A stretch of 64,000 nt of DNA from Apodemus sylvaticus (GCF_947179515.1 NC_067485.1:73355646-73419645), one strand, 5' to 3'; positions 35,839-47,817 are shown, numbered from the stretch's first letter. Made by a program: numbers and translations. Notes: generated by a model from the letters alone, not told the origin.

Positions 35839-36026
35839 TCCTTTTGTTGTTGTTGTTGTGTTGTTGTTGTTGTTGTTATTTTTCAAGACAGGTTTCTCTA
35901 TATAGCCCTGGCTGTCCTGGAATTCATTGTGCAGACCAGCCTGGACTTGAACTCAGAAATCTGACTGCCTCTGCCTCCCAAGTGCTGTGATTAAAGGCAT
36001 GCACCACCACTGCCCAGCCTGACATT
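35839..36026 (-). mobile_element. B1 SINE with (TTG)n tail
   Basis: The (TTG)n run at 35839-35877 is the reversed tail. 'ggctgtcctggaattcattg' through 'ggcatgcaccaccactgccc' is the reversed B1 body. Confidence 0.95.
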
Positions 36027-36364
36027 GACACATATTCCTTTTGAAATATATCTTTGAGATGAGGTTGCATGATTACTAAATAATATCTTCAGTCTCTTTT
36101 TTAGGAAAGTAACCTAATAGATTTCATAAAAGCATGGCCTGTAATATATCTCACTCAACCAAAGCCCACATAGAAAAGGCAGTTCAACAGAGAGATGGGA
36201 CTGAGTGTCTCTGGACCTTGGCTCTCTGCTTCATGGAGAGGAAGGGTTTCCAGTGCTTGAAAAGCACCATAAAGACCTGTTCTTTCCAATTGTTTGACTT
36301 TCTGAAACATTTCACACTATATCCTCAGAACCACACATGAGACTTGACAGGTCTATTTAAAAGC

Positions 36365-36470
36365 CAGGGTCTCTTTCTATAATCCAAGCTGTCCTAGAAC
36401 CTGAGATCCCTCTGCCTCTGCCTCCTGCCTCAGCTAAGATTATCAGGACACACACCACAAGGGCTCCCAA
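36365..36470 (-). mobile_element. B1-like SINE, diverged
   Basis: 'ctgtcctagaacctgagatc' and 'ctctgcctctgcctcc' are reversed B1 blocks with poor conservation at both ends. Confidence 0.6.
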
Positions 36471-36649
36471 AGTTATTAAGCAGATGTAGAGAGTTCTCCA
36501 TTTGCTTGATTGGTGTGACAGAGGTTTTCAGATTCCATGGACTCAGCCAATAAACTTTTACTTCTCATCTATGTAATGGCACAGGTGAGGTGTTCTAAGG
36601 CAGGAGATAGGATATAAGTTTGGGTGCAGATCTATTTCAAGAGTAAAGG

Positions 36650-36850
36650 GTCAGGCTAGTGAGATCGCTCAGTGGATAAAGGAGCTTGCCACCAAGCCAG
36701 ACAACCTGAGTTTGATCCCAGGATCCACATGGTGAAAGGAGAGAATTGACTTCTGCAAGTTGACTCATGTATATGTAACACACATACTCAACACACACAC
36801 ACACACACTCATCCATGCACAAATACACACACATATATATGCATGTGCAC
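36650..36850 (+). mobile_element. B3/B2-type SINE with CA-rich tail
   Basis: 'gagatcgctcagtggataaa' head and 'cctgagtttgatcccaggat' body, with a CA/TATA-rich tail to 36850. Confidence 0.8.
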
Positions 36851-37214
36851 ATTTATATACACACATGTGTATTTGATTTTTTAAGTCAAAGATCAACACA
36901 GAAAAAGACCCCACCATCTTCACTATTTGGCTTCCAAAACTATCTTGATATCAGTGCCCAGATGGAGGAAGAAATGAGGAGAGGAGAGAATAGAGAGGGC
37001 TCACCTAAGGTCAGGACCACACACTGGGAAAAGTTCTGATCCAGCAGCCGGACTGCATGTTGGCACAAGAACATAGCCCCTAACTTTGATGGCCAGTTAC
37101 TTGCCTGACACAGTTTCACTTCTTCCACACTTGCAGTTCTTCCCGAGTCTCTGTTCTCTGTCTCATAACATGGCCTAACAATAGTACTCTCCAGAGGGGG
37201 CATGAAATTGACAT

Positions 37215-37470
37215 CTTTGTTTGGGAAGTTATAGCAAAATAATATAGGCTGGATGGTTTATAAATAACAGTGATTTGTTTCTCAGAACTCTGGAGGCCAA
37301 GGAGCCCAGGATCAAGTCTCTGTCAGGCTTGGTGAGCTGATGGTGCCTTCTCAACTGTGTGTGCACAGGGTGAAGGGCAAAGAGCTCCTGTGAGTATCTT
37401 TTATTGAGATACCAGCACATTCAGGAGGGCTCTATATATGCTCTAACATATTCAGAATCTCCTAAGTGGC
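37215..37470. repeat. ancient mammalian-type interspersed repeat
   Basis: 'ggctggatggtttataaata' and 'tctcagaactctggaggcca' resemble a repeat also common in other mammals ('gggtggcttataaacaacag' type). It is strongly diverged. Class not assigned. Confidence 0.4.
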
Positions 37471-37604
37471 AGATGTTTTAGGTATGGGAATCATATCATA
37501 GGAATTTAGATTTTTAAAAAAAAAAAAAAGAAAACAAGACAATTTTAAAAAAAACAAAAAAACACAGTCCCAGAGAGCTCCAGTATGTTCATTTGGCTTC
37601 AACT

Positions 37605-37735
37605 GCCCTCTTTGTTTGTTTGTTTTGCTTTTCGAGACAGTGTTTCTCTGTGTGGTCCTGGCTGTCCTGGAACTCACTCTGTAAACCAGGCTGGCCTCGA
37701 CCTCGAACTCAGAAATCTGCCTGCCAATGCCTCCC
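37605..37735 (-). mobile_element. B1 SINE
   Basis: 'ttttcgagacagtgtttctc' through 'gaactcagaaatctgcctgc' is the reversed B1. It is preceded by T/TTTG and A-rich sequence at 37515-37565. Confidence 0.9.
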
Positions 37736-38029
37736 AATCAACTGCCCTCTTGAAATGTGTTATGGTTTGTTTACAACTCTGATGGAAAGATTTAAAAGTC
37801 ACCCAGTTCCCTCACCCTAAAACTGAGAAGAACTGGAGCTCAATCTAGATCTTTCTGTCCTAGTTAATTGTTCCATCACCCAACACAGTCACACAGATTA
37901 CTCTTAAGTTGGAGTCTTCGCGTGTTCTTCATGATTCTCATTCCTGTGTTTGCTTCCTAGTTTAAATTCAAAGGAAGATAAACAAAACCCAAACAACTCC
38001 TGTGCTCCATCCTCTCAGTGTTTTGTTGG

Positions 38030-38425
38030 TGTCTTATTTAGCGTTTCTATTGCTGGGATAAAACACCATGACCCAAAGCAACTTGGAGAAGAAAGCATTT
38101 CTTTTACCTTATACTTCCAGGTAGAAGTCCACCATTGATAGAAGCCAGGGCAGGAACTCAAGAAGGGCAGGACCTTCAGGCAGGAACCATCTGCTGAGGC
38201 AGAGACCATGTGCTGGATCATCTGCCTAGGGATGACACCACTTCTGTGGCCTGTGCCCGTCCACATTAATTACTTAGTAAAACAACACCCAAACAACCTC
38301 CCCCACCTCCCACCCCCCAAAAAAATCAATCCCACAGACTAGCCTACAGGCAATCTGATGGGGCATTTTCTCAAATTGTGATTCCGCTTTCCAAATTACT
38401 CTAGCTTGTGTCTAGCTGAGAAATA
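38030..38425 (+). repeat. rodent interspersed repeat, unnamed family
   Basis: 'gcgtttctattgctgggata' then 'aaaacaccatgacccaaagc' opens the repeat, and 'gagaaatactaaccaacaca' closes it. It is a better copy of the family seen at 468-660. Confidence 0.6.
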
Positions 38426-38588
38426 CTAACCAACACAGATAGTGTATGTTTAAAAAAGAAAAAAATCAGCTGTATGAATATCCGTGGTTTTCAAACCAGT
38501 TAAGATTTGAGCTTAGTAGCATCATTTTCTGATTCTACTAACCTGATTCCCAGGTCCAGTGCAACCCTCTGCCAGTTCCCTTTCCTGA

Positions 38589-38602
38589 GCAGCAGATGGC
38601 GC
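38589..38602 (+). promoter_or_regulatory. CTCF-like motif 2
   Basis: GCAGCAGATGGCGC matches 13 of 14 positions of the core CCASYAGRKGGCRS (first base differs). Same orientation as the 28.6 kb motif. Binding is not shown. Confidence 0.45.
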
Positions 38603-38829
38603 TGTGCCCCAACACACACTTAAACCATGCCCTTCCCAGGACTCCTGAAGATCTTTAGCCTTGTGCATAAGGCACAGTGTGCTCTTTATGGTGGCCACCA
38701 TGGAAATGACTCTCTTTTTTGTGTCCATGGCTGGAGCATATTTGAGGGTTTTTTTAGCATTAGGCTACATGACCAAGCTGTGGCTATGAAATGTAAACTG
38801 AAGTGATGTATACAACTTCTAGACTTGAC

Positions 38830-39270
38830 CTCTCTGTACAGAGCCATATTGGGGCAGTCTTGCACTTGGTCAGAGTTTGACTTTGGTCAAGGTTAACTTC
38901 TCCCAGTTAGCCAGGATCCTGCTCCACCTAGGGTGGAGCGCACGTAGTAAAGGTTAAGTTCATTGTTCCTCCAGGTATAGGGATTCCTGAATTAAACAGG
39001 TGACCCACCCAGCTGCCGGAGCAGTCAAGACGAAGACCTCCAAGAGAAGCTAGACAACTTCCACCGGAACTCAGCCTGGAGTCTGGGGGGAGGGTTTGCC
39101 CAAACTGTTAAAAGGTCCGGCGCCATTAAAGTTTACGGCTTTGATCAGTGAACATTGACTTGGCCGCACGTTCTTTTCGCTTCTCTTCCCTATGACCCCA
39201 AAATTCTCTCAACAGGTAACCCGGTTTACATGTGGCTGCGGGCAGCTACACCTCTCAACAACAAACCCAA
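38830..39270. mobile_element. LTR-like segment (rodent ERV solo LTR candidate)
   Basis: A GC-richer island contains 'ggtccggcgccattaaagtt', 'gacttggccgcacgttcttt' and 'ggtaacccggtttacatgtg', a texture typical of rodent ERV-K LTRs. On the minus strand it would begin TGTAGCTGCCCGCAGCC, with TG as LTRs do. No gag, pol or env sequence adjoins it. Ends, strand and family are not resolved. Confidence 0.45.
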
Positions 39271-39589
39271 ATCCTCATTTTAATTCTAGCAGGTTGCCTG
39301 GAGGCTAGTGCCCTCAGGGACTTGAATATACACTGGGAGGTCTGAGGTATGAGAATTAAAGTCCGAAGTCAGGGTGAAATATAAGGTTTGTTACAGCAAT
39401 CACTCAGAACTAATGAATATAAACATTAGCTGATAAAATCCCAACAGCCCCTCAACAGGGCAATCCTATAGGGGACATTCATAGGAAATACCCAAATTTC
39501 CTGCAATATGGAATTTTCCTTCTGAATGGGAAGAGACCATCCTTGTCAAGGAAATGTAAAAGTTCTCCCCCAAACACCACTGTTTTCTT

Positions 39590-39920
39590 CTAAGACAGAA
39601 ATTCTCTGTGCTGTCCAGGTTGGCCTTAACTTCAATCCTCCTGCCTCATCCCTCTGTGAGTTGTTGAGATTATAGGTATGTGCCTTTACATTGTTGGTTT
39701 TTGAAATGGGTCTTATATAGCTCAGAATAGCTTTGAACTTGTTACTTAGGGCTTCATGTATGCCAGGAAAGGGCATACTAATTGAGGAACATACTGCAAC
39801 CCATTTCCTTCTAAACAGAAGTTTCATTTTTACGTATTGATAACTGATTTCAGTGCTGGAACCCAGGCCTTGTGCATGCTGGGAAAGTGTCTTCCTGCTT
39901 AGCTGCACCTGGAGCCCTAG
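39590..39920 (-). mobile_element. B4-type SINE, antisense
   Basis: A reversed B1-like half (gacagaaattctctgtgctg; gagttgttgagattatagg) is followed by a reversed tRNA-like half (ggaacccaggccttgtgcat; gggaaagtgtcttcctgctt). Confidence 0.7.
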
Positions 39921-39961
39921 ATCAGTGTAGGTTTTAATGGTGTTATCTCTCATATCGAGAG

Positions 39962-40076
39962 ACTTTCTCTCTCCCTCGCTCTCTCTGTCTCTCTCTGTCT
40001 CTGTCTGTCTGTTTGTCGCTCTCTCTCTCTCTGTTTCTCTCTCTTCCCTCTCCCTCTCTCTCCCTCTCTCACTCTG
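39962..40076. repeat. CT-rich simple repeat
   Basis: Imperfect CT/CTGT/CTCC units about 115 bp long. Confidence 0.9.
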
Positions 40077-40274
40077 GCAGAAACTCTCTGGCCTTAAACT
40101 TGTAATCCCCCTGTTTCAGTGTCTCAAGTGCTGAGACATCTCTAAGTGCAGAATGCAGTGCTAACTATAGGCACAATGCCATTTACCAGGTCTCTTTGTG
40201 CCAGTTTTTAAATCCAAGCTGCTCCTAGCAGATTATCAGTACATATAAGTGAGTCGTAGATAAACAGTCGCAGT

Positions 40275-40345
40275 GCTAAGGGTGTACCTCAGTGGTACAG
40301 TGCATGCCCTGGACCTCACGATCCTTACCTGGAACTACCACCAGA
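40275..40345 (+). mobile_element. ID-like SINE, diverged
   Basis: 'gggtgtacctcagtggtaca' and 'gcatgccctggacct' resemble the ID tRNA-like core. Confidence 0.6.
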
Positions 40346-40349
40346 ACAA

Positions 40350-40985
40350 AGAATGGATACAAGGAAAGCAATAGACCATTTGGGGACCACATTGATTCAG
40401 TAGCTTGCATCTCCAGGCTGTCCCTGAGGTCCTATAAGAGGGGCCTCATGCTTAGGTAGATAGCTCCATATGTCTTCTGCGGGAGGCATCCAGAGGTGTG
40501 AGTCCCGTCCTTCTGACTGCTAGGGAGTACTGGTTATTGTGCCAGGACTTTGTGCTTTAATTGTCCGGGTAGAACTGTCTAATCCTGACCATTGAGCCTT
40601 GACCCTCTCAATTCATGGTCGATCTTCTGCAATCCTCTTCTTCTTATGCCTTCACCTCTAGGTTCTGGGACACTGCCCCCACACCTCCTGTCTGCACATG
40701 CTTCCCAACAACCTCCCTGTCCTTATTAGCTCAGCCTCTCCCCATGAAGGAGCTTCAGGATATCAAATGTTCATCTTGTGAATCAGTGCCATTGTTCCCC
40801 CAATGACTGTCACCCTGAATACGAAGGAAGAATAACATGGTTATAGCTGCTATGACGATATTAGGTGTCCTGTACTTTACAATGTGTTGGTAGAGGTGCT
40901 CAGTGGCCATGTGTGGTCAGTGTACGATTTTAGAGGCAAGATACTTGAGAGAGTTGAAGGTCAGCATCTGACCTGGAACTGCCTA
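40350..40985. other. intergenic sequence, nothing recognised
   Basis: No repeat or exon signature. A 63-codon open frame at 40615-40806 has no recognisable features. Confidence 0.4.
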
Positions 40986-40989
40986 CAAT

Positions 40990-41222
40990 GGTCCACCAGC
41001 ATCAAGTGCTGGGGTCTTGCTGCTCCCCCACCTGTTTGGTGTAACCCAGGCTGTCCTTGAACCTGCTAAGCACAAAAGCATGATATTAAACTCCAGATCC
41101 TCTTACCTGTATGTCCCCAGTGTTGGCATCACAGCTGGTATGTGGTGCTGGACATCAAACGGCTTCATGTGTGCCTGGCAAGCATTCTGTCAGTTGAGCT
41201 ACATCCTTGACTGCCCCGTCAG
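40990..41222 (-). mobile_element. B4-type SINE, antisense
   Basis: 'aacccaggctgtccttgaac' is a reversed B1-like block. 'gtgcctggcaagcattctgt' with 'cagttgagctacatcct' is a reversed tRNA-like head. Confidence 0.75.
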
Positions 41223-41707
41223 CCAATTTTAACACCACACAGGACCAAATTGAGCACCAATGTCAAATCATCCCTTGAAAGCTCTTGCTGGGTGAGAAGT
41301 GACCCTTCTTCCTCTTCTATAGCAAGCCAGCTAAGATATAGGATGTGACCAAATTAAACAGGAAAAGGATAAAATAGGAGTCAGAAAGATTTGGATGTCA
41401 TTTAAGGCAGAATGAGAATGATAACTCACGGAAGCCCCAAATATCTTACAGTACCGTGTAACCTTGAAACATTGCAATATAATATTATCATCTTCAAATG
41501 TGCTGGACCACAGTCATAGCTCTCTTGGGACATGTGTGACCCACTGGATATCTCTAACACATGTTGGACATATCTGACTTTGATTCTGGTGTTGTGAGAT
41601 CCACTGGCTATTGTGGTCACTGTTCTCAAGACCCATTCACAACCCCTAAACTCAGGCCTTCCATGTGTGGAGCCCATTTAAACATGTAAGCACCAGTACC
41701 CTTCGTT

Positions 41708-41912
41708 TACAGTAGCGGTTCTCAACCTGTGATTCGAGCCCATGGGTTAACACCCATTTCTAGTGGTCTTAGGGACTGAGACACCACTCAGTAGCAAAAT
41801 TAGAGTTATGAAGTAGTAACAGATATAAATTCATTGTTGGAGGTTCCTAAGACCATTAGAAATATTTTTCCAATAGGCTGGTGGCCCTGACCCACAGGTT
41901 TAGAACCCACCG
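41708..41912. mobile_element. short DNA-transposon-like element with inverted ends
   Basis: The left end 'agtagcggttctcaacctgt' and the right end 'cacaggtttagaacccacc' are imperfect inverted repeats of about 22 bp around about 160 bp of non-coding sequence. Internal 'aaattagagttatgaagtag' is also found in a well-known dispersed mammalian element. It is too short to encode a transposase, so a non-autonomous hAT-like element is the likely class. Confidence 0.65.
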
Positions 41913-41936
41913 CCCTTCAGGCTGATTTCCTACAAC

Positions 41937-42485
41937 ATGCAAGCTTCACAGACTGACAGGAAAAGGGATGCCTTCCCTCTGCTGTGCAACCATAAGACTT
42001 CCATCAGCACAGATGCACTCTCAGGACAGAATAGCAACCTGCAAATCCATACCTGTGGCCCTGACAAAGGATGCGACAACACCTCCGACCCAGGTAAACC
42101 ATTTCTCAGGGTCGAAGCTGCTTTCCCAGGAAATTCTCAGGACAGATTTGTGCAACACTATGTCTTTAGATCAGAAATACCACTGAGCCGAGTTTGCTTT
42201 GCCTGCCTTTCCCAATTCCCTCCTTCCTCCTTAGAGACCAAGAAGAGAAAAGCAGGGCTTCTTTCTCTCAGGGACTCAATCAGCAGAGGCATGCTGGGAA
42301 ATCCAGCTCCAGCTAGCTGTTCCTCACACCTGGGATCACTTTTAATCACAGCTCACAATAAGCATCTGCTCTCCCCACAGATGCTCTGTGGTGACTGTGG
42401 TAGAGCTTTCAGGCTTCAGGGCCGCTTTCGCCCTGTCAGGAGACCCTGTCACATTCCAGCTGCAGAATTACCTCTTCAACTGTAA
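41937..42485 (+). other. 182-codon open frame in non-repeat DNA, coding status doubtful
   Basis: This is the longest ATG-initiated open frame in the window and lies in sequence that I cannot assign to a repeat. The product starts MQASQTDRKRDAFPLLC and ends PAAELPLQL. It is rich in Ser, Arg, Pro and Leu with two CxxC pairs (CFAC; CGDC), but has no recognisable domain, signal peptide or membrane segment. The GC-rich DNA favours chance open frames. No splice-site or promoter structure is evident. Most likely non-coding. Confidence 0.15.
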
Positions 42486-42971
42486 GGACTGAATCCTACC
42501 CCCTCACCCCCTTGTACGCCCCGCCCTGCGCGCGTTATTGTCCCCCCCCTCAAAAAAAGGATTTACATTCTACAAGACATCGCAACTGTTTTTTTTTTAA
42601 AGCTAGATTTGATTCTTTATCTTCTTTATCTTATTTCTTCCAAGTGTTTTCATCTGCCTTTCTTGGCTAGAGGAGGCTTATAAATATTCATTAGTTATTT
42701 TCTAACTTCACAGGTGAGGAGAGAAGTTTCTTCCACAGAGATTCTGTCAATTCTATAGCTTCCTGCATGCAAAGGGGGTTGGGGGGGAAGCAGTGCAGGC
42801 TCTGTCCCCCAATTCTCACAACAGATACCAACTGATTTGTATGGATTTTAAGTACCAGTCATGGATGGAGTCTGATGTCATCTTTTTGCTAACCAAAATG
42901 CACATGAAGAATGCATAGACAACTGGCTAACTTCTAACTTACCATCTTGCTGCTGAATAAAGGAAACGGAG

Positions 42972-42972
<1 letters not shown>

Positions 42973-43022
<50 letters not shown>

Positions 43023-43040
43023 TGTGTGCACGTGCGTGCA

Positions 43041-43075
<35 letters not shown>
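42973..43075. repeat. compound (GT)n microsatellite
   Basis: Two GT arrays (42973-43018 and 43044-43075) are separated by a short GTGCACGTGCGTGCATGC segment, an alternating purine-pyrimidine tract over 100 bp long. Confidence 0.95.
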
Positions 43076-43077
<2 letters not shown>

Positions 43078-43129
43078 ACGCACGCACGATTATAGGTTAA
43101 CCCTGGCGGCTGTTTTTCAGATTCATTCA

Positions 43130-45125
43130 CCTTATTTAATCATTATTTACTCTTCTGAGACAGAGCACCATCACTGACCTGGAACGTGCCCAGGAGGCTA
43201 TTCCAGCTGGCCACCAGACCCCTAGGACTCAACCCTGGGAGTTCAGGTGTAGCACTGTACTTGATTTTGAATGTGGGATTCGATGATTCAGTTCAGGCCC
43301 CCACATTTTCACGGCAAGCAAGCACGTTGCCCACTGAACTCTGATTTCTCTAGCCTGCAAAGGCTTGGCTTTGTATATCTTCAGGGGTTTAGAGCAGTCA
43401 CGGGATACTAAGATGTCCCATGGCATATACTAACTATGGAGGCCTGACCCTCATTCCCATGCAGGAAACCACTTAGGAGGTCTTGCTCCCCAGCTGTGGC
43501 ACTTGTAATCCGTACACTCATCTGAGTTATGACGCAGCCAGACTCTGTGAGCTTTGCAATGAGAAATGGAAAATTTAAACCAGATGATTAAAAAAAAAAA
43601 AAAGAATCATGCAGCTCTGGGTATAATGAAAGACAGGCTTGTACTCTTAGATGCTGTCTCTTTCTCCCTCTCTCTCTCACAGACACACACACACACACCT
43701 CCTCATGTGTACAATCCACTCATCTGTATTTTAAATTTCATTTTACATTCAATGATAACACTCTCTTGACTGGCTCCACACTGTCTAATGACAAGGAAAC
43801 TTGCAAGGACAGCTAGGGAAAGAACACGTTGACCTTTTTGCACTTGAGAATTAACAGAAACGCTCAGGAAACATCTTTACGTTATGGTTGTTCAGAGACT
43901 TTCCTGATCTATTAGCGCTTCTGACAAGGCCTGGCTAGCGGGAGCAGGAAAGCAAGAGTAGAGAGGAGAGCTGTCCATGGAGAGGAGACCAAGATCTCCC
44001 TCTGGAAACTGAGCTGTAGCGATGCTTGTCACGAAGGGCCCTCTATGTCAGGTGTAAGAGATTCAGCTTGGAGCATCACAGCAGATTTACTGTGAATCTC
44101 TAAAATAAAGAACAATAATAATAGGGTGGACTTTCGAATCCCCTGCTTTGAGAGTTCCTTGTACTGGGACTCTGATGTTGGGAAGGGTGCTGTGAGGGCC
44201 ACAGCTTGGCCTGGAAAATGCCTTTTGAAGATATCAGAGGAACTCCAGCTGAGACTTAGCTCCAACATAGATTCCAGGACCTTCTAGTTTGGGTTCCCGG
44301 ATCCTTAGAAAAAGATGATGGCCTTCTAAGGTCACACAGGATTAGGTTTTTTTTTTTTTTAATTTTACTCATTCTAAATATAATACTAAATACTAAAATA
44401 GTTCTTTTGAGCACTGGATGGCAGGGATGTTAGATGGAATTGAGGGCTCTGCTTTCTGATCCTTCTAATAACCACATCATAGACACAGGACACATCCCTC
44501 TCCAACCCTCATCTCACTAGCCCGCTATTGCCTCAGGGGATGAGTGCTCTGGGAAGCCAGACCAAAACCATTTAAAAAAAATAAAGAAAATGAATGATCT
44601 ATTGATGGAGTAACACATCTTTCTGCAAACCCCAAGAGACTTCTGATTCTTTGCTTTCAGGAAAATTGAGAAAAGACCTAATCGAGTTGCTAGAGAATCC
44701 GATCATTAAATAATTTTGGTGATAGATCACCTCATCAGCACCAGCTTGAGTAATTAGTGCTTCCATGCTGAAATACTTTTCATCCTGATTTGCCTCTTTC
44801 CATGAAGAGGGCCTCACAGGTCTTGTAACTGTGATATCAACAATGATTTCAAAGAAGGGTCAGGTCGTGAGGACCTGGCTATTTTGGGAACAGGTCTCAC
44901 GGATCGTGTTTTTCTCCAATGTAAGTGACATTTTGTGTTTAATGATTACTTTTACAATTATGCATTTATGTTGTCTTGATAAATTGCTTATTAATAGTAA
45001 TTCATGATAATTCAGCCTGGAAATATTTCTTTGCCACCTTCAACACCAAAGGACACAGGAAATTAAAAAATTAATTCCACTTACATTTATATTTTTATTT
45101 ACTACTTATGGCATACCAATTAAAG
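43130..45125. other. intergenic sequence with simple tracts
   Basis: Contains an A tract at 43590-43603, CT/CA units at 43655-43700 and a T tract at 44347-44360. I recognise no gene or complete repeat. Confidence 0.45.
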
Positions 45126-45127
45126 AA

Positions 45128-45270
45128 TTAGAAGGCTGTGCATCTTTTAATCCTAGAAATCAGGAGTCAGAGGTGGCAGATTTCTGTAAGTTTGAGGCCA
45201 GCCTAGTTTTCAGAGTGAGTTCCAGGACAGCCATGGCTGCATAGAGGAAACCCTGTCTCAAGAAACAAAA
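45128..45270 (+). mobile_element. B1 SINE with GAAA tail
   Basis: 'ggctgtgcatcttttaatcc' through 'ggaaaccctgtctcaagaaa' with loss of some 5' bases. The tail grew into the adjacent (GAAA)n. Confidence 0.9.
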
Positions 45271-45281
45271 CAAAACAACAA

Positions 45282-45283
<2 letters not shown>

Positions 45284-45365
<82 letters not shown>

Positions 45366-45367
45366 AA
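45284..45367. repeat. (GAAA)n microsatellite
   Basis: About 84 bp of GAAA units extending the A-rich tail of the B1. Confidence 0.95.
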
Positions 45368-45504
45368 AGAAAAATTCAAGTTAACAGAATAATTTTTGTT
45401 CTGTTAAAGATGAGGTTGTATATGTACGTGTGTATACATATATGTATGACTTATGACTAACAACACATTTTTATGGCATTTAACGTCTTCAGGAAGTATT
45501 TGTT

Positions 45505-45990
45505 TACCTACTTATTTTGAAAGAGTGTATCATTGTGAGCCACATAAGGGAGGGTGACCTTGAGTTCCTGAGCTTCTTGCCTCTCTCTCCCAAGATTACA
45601 ATCATGCACCGTCATACCTGACTTTTACAGGAAACATTTGAAGAATTATATTTGCCTTATTTTATTTAATTTATTTTTAAGATTGTGCACATACAGCGAA
45701 TGGGTGTGTGCATGTGTGTAGTGGTGAGGGGTCATGATAGGTGTCGTCCTCTATTGCTTGTCATCATAGCTTTTGAGGATGATCTTTCATTGAACTCAGA
45801 GTTTACCAACTAGGCAAGGTGAGCTACTGAGCAGGCTCCTGGGACCCTCTTTTCTCTGTCTGCTCAGCAGTGGAATTATGGGCATATGCTGTCATTCTTG
45901 GCATTTTATATGGTCTTGGGAGATATGAACTCAAGTCTTTGTGCTTATATGGCAATCATTTTACCTCCTGAACCATTGTCCCAGGCCAAA
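45505..45990 (-). mobile_element. cluster of old SINE fragments, antisense
   Basis: B1-like 45505-45630 (gggtgaccttgagttcctga), then B3-like 45690-45840 (gggtgtgtgcatgtgtgtag; tgaactcagagtttaccaac) and a second tRNA-like head near 45900-45990 (cctcctgaaccattgtccca). All are diverged. Confidence 0.5.
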
Positions 45991-46244
45991 GAGTTTTATT
46001 TTTAAATATTCTGTGTTTCCAGTTCACCAGAAGTTATCTCCTTGGCAACCATGTAAAGTTATGAAGAAGCATTTTACTTCTTTACCAAATGAGAAGTTGA
46101 TGGTCTCTGCCTCTGACCACACATATGTAGAATCAAAACAGAAGCCAGTAAAGGTCTGTCAGATATTGCTAGGTTTTAACTTAATTGGGCCATTCTTATG
46201 TGTCTTTCGTATTTGACAGTCAACCTTTGGGGCAGGACCCTGAG

Positions 46245-46550
46245 ATGATTTTCCGGTTTGAATGTGTCCCCTAAAAACATGTGTTAGAAACTTCAGCCCA
46301 GTGCAAACAATACTCGGAGGTGGGACTTCATGCGACGTGTCCAGCTACACATGCAGCCACGAAAGGGTTAACTTGCATCCATTCTTTGCTCTTCTGCCAG
46401 AGGATGGTTTCGTGCCTGTGCCATCACTGGAGTGGCAGCTCCTTCCCCGAGGACTTGCCAGTCTCTAGATAGACAAATCAACACATTTCTATGCAGTATA
46501 TGTTACTGAGCCTCAGGCATCTTGCTATAGCAGCATGTTATTGATTTGAA
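46245..46550 (+). repeat. ancient mammalian-type repeat, diverged
   Basis: 'ggtttgaatgtgtcccctaa' at the start and 'atcttgctatagcagcat' at the end resemble a mammalian dispersed repeat whose class I cannot fix. The internal open frames are not genes. Confidence 0.4.
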
Positions 46551-47271
46551 CAGACCACATCATGGAGTCTACCATGAGGACACTGGACTCCACATTCCCT
46601 GCATCAACGCTTGTGCCTTTAGCGATGTTTTGTAAACTGTTGTTTTCTAAGTCCTTCTTTCTATATATCATTGAGTGCATTCTTCACCTCAAACTCCTGT
46701 AATAGATGGAAAAAAAAAGTTCAGGGGATGCAGGTGATTTGCCTATAACTGCACAGCAAGAAATGGCAGAGTTAAATGTTCAGATCTAGGTCTCTGGTGT
46801 TTAAACTCCCTTTTAACCACAACATCTCCTTGCTTCCAAGGAATTTACTGTAGTGTAAAGCCAAGGGAAACCAACTGGTATCTCCTAGTCTGGGTGGCCC
46901 ACTCAACACCTTGTGAGCCCAGCCTCTGGGATGGCAATGGATGTTCTTTGTCTCTTTGTCTGATGGCCAGACCACTCTCTGCTACCCCCTATCAAGATTC
47001 TCTGCCAGACACTTGGACTAGACTCCCAGACAGGGGGAGGAGGGAATAAACATACACGGATACTTAATGTGGAACAAGATCTTATTCTGTGAAGCCAAGG
47101 GAGGAGAAGTATAAATAAACAGTCACATAAAAATGTGCAGGATCTGCCCTGAGTGGTGTTTCAGTCTGTGTAGTTAGTTGTATTAGAATTAAGACTTTGT
47201 CAGATGTCAAAATACCATTCATCTTGTATTATTCTTTCAGGATTAGTATTTAACTCGACAAGGCCTTTGTG

Positions 47272-47447
47272 CCAGGCTGGGGAGATGGCTCAGTGGGTAG
47301 GAGTACTTACTGCACAAGCTGGAGGACTTGAGTTCAAAAAAGCAGATATGGCAATGTGTGTTTATAACCCCACTGCTGAGGGATGGAGACAGGATGATTT
47401 TTGACACTCATTAGCCTGCCAGCCAAGGGGCACCAGGAAGCTTTAAG

Positions 47448-47500
<53 letters not shown>
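47272..47500 (+). mobile_element. B2/B3-type SINE ending in (AG)n
   Basis: 'ggctggggagatggctcagt' head and 'gaggacttgagttcaaaaaa' body, running into a pure AG array at 47451-47500. Confidence 0.8.
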
Positions 47501-47501
<1 letters not shown>

Positions 47502-47551
47502 ATCTAAAGGACACAGGGGTGAAAGTGATAGAAGACACTTGGTGTCCTCTG

Positions 47552-47552
<1 letters not shown>

Positions 47553-47588
<36 letters not shown>

Positions 47589-47817
47589 TATATATGTGTA
47601 TGCATTTTATATGTGTATATGTGTGTGTATGTATGTATATATATGTGTGCATGTGTATGTGTGAGTATGTGTGTGTGAATGCATGTATGTGTGTGCATTG
47701 TATATGTGTATATATGTGTGTATGTGTACATATTTGTGTATATGTATGTATATATGTGTGCATGTGTATGTGTGAGTATGTGTGTGTGTGTGTATGTGTG
47801 TGTATGCATGTGCATGT
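47553..47817. repeat. (TG)n and TG/TA-rich microsatellite
   Basis: Pure TG at 47553-47584, then about 230 bp of TGTATG/TATATG-type units that contain internal higher-order repeats (two near-identical blocks near 47640 and 47755). Confidence 0.9.

Noticed and set aside
39115..39130. GGCGCC in the LTR-like block as a retroviral primer-binding site
   Set aside because: The surrounding bases do not continue as a tRNA 3' end complement, and no internal proviral sequence follows.
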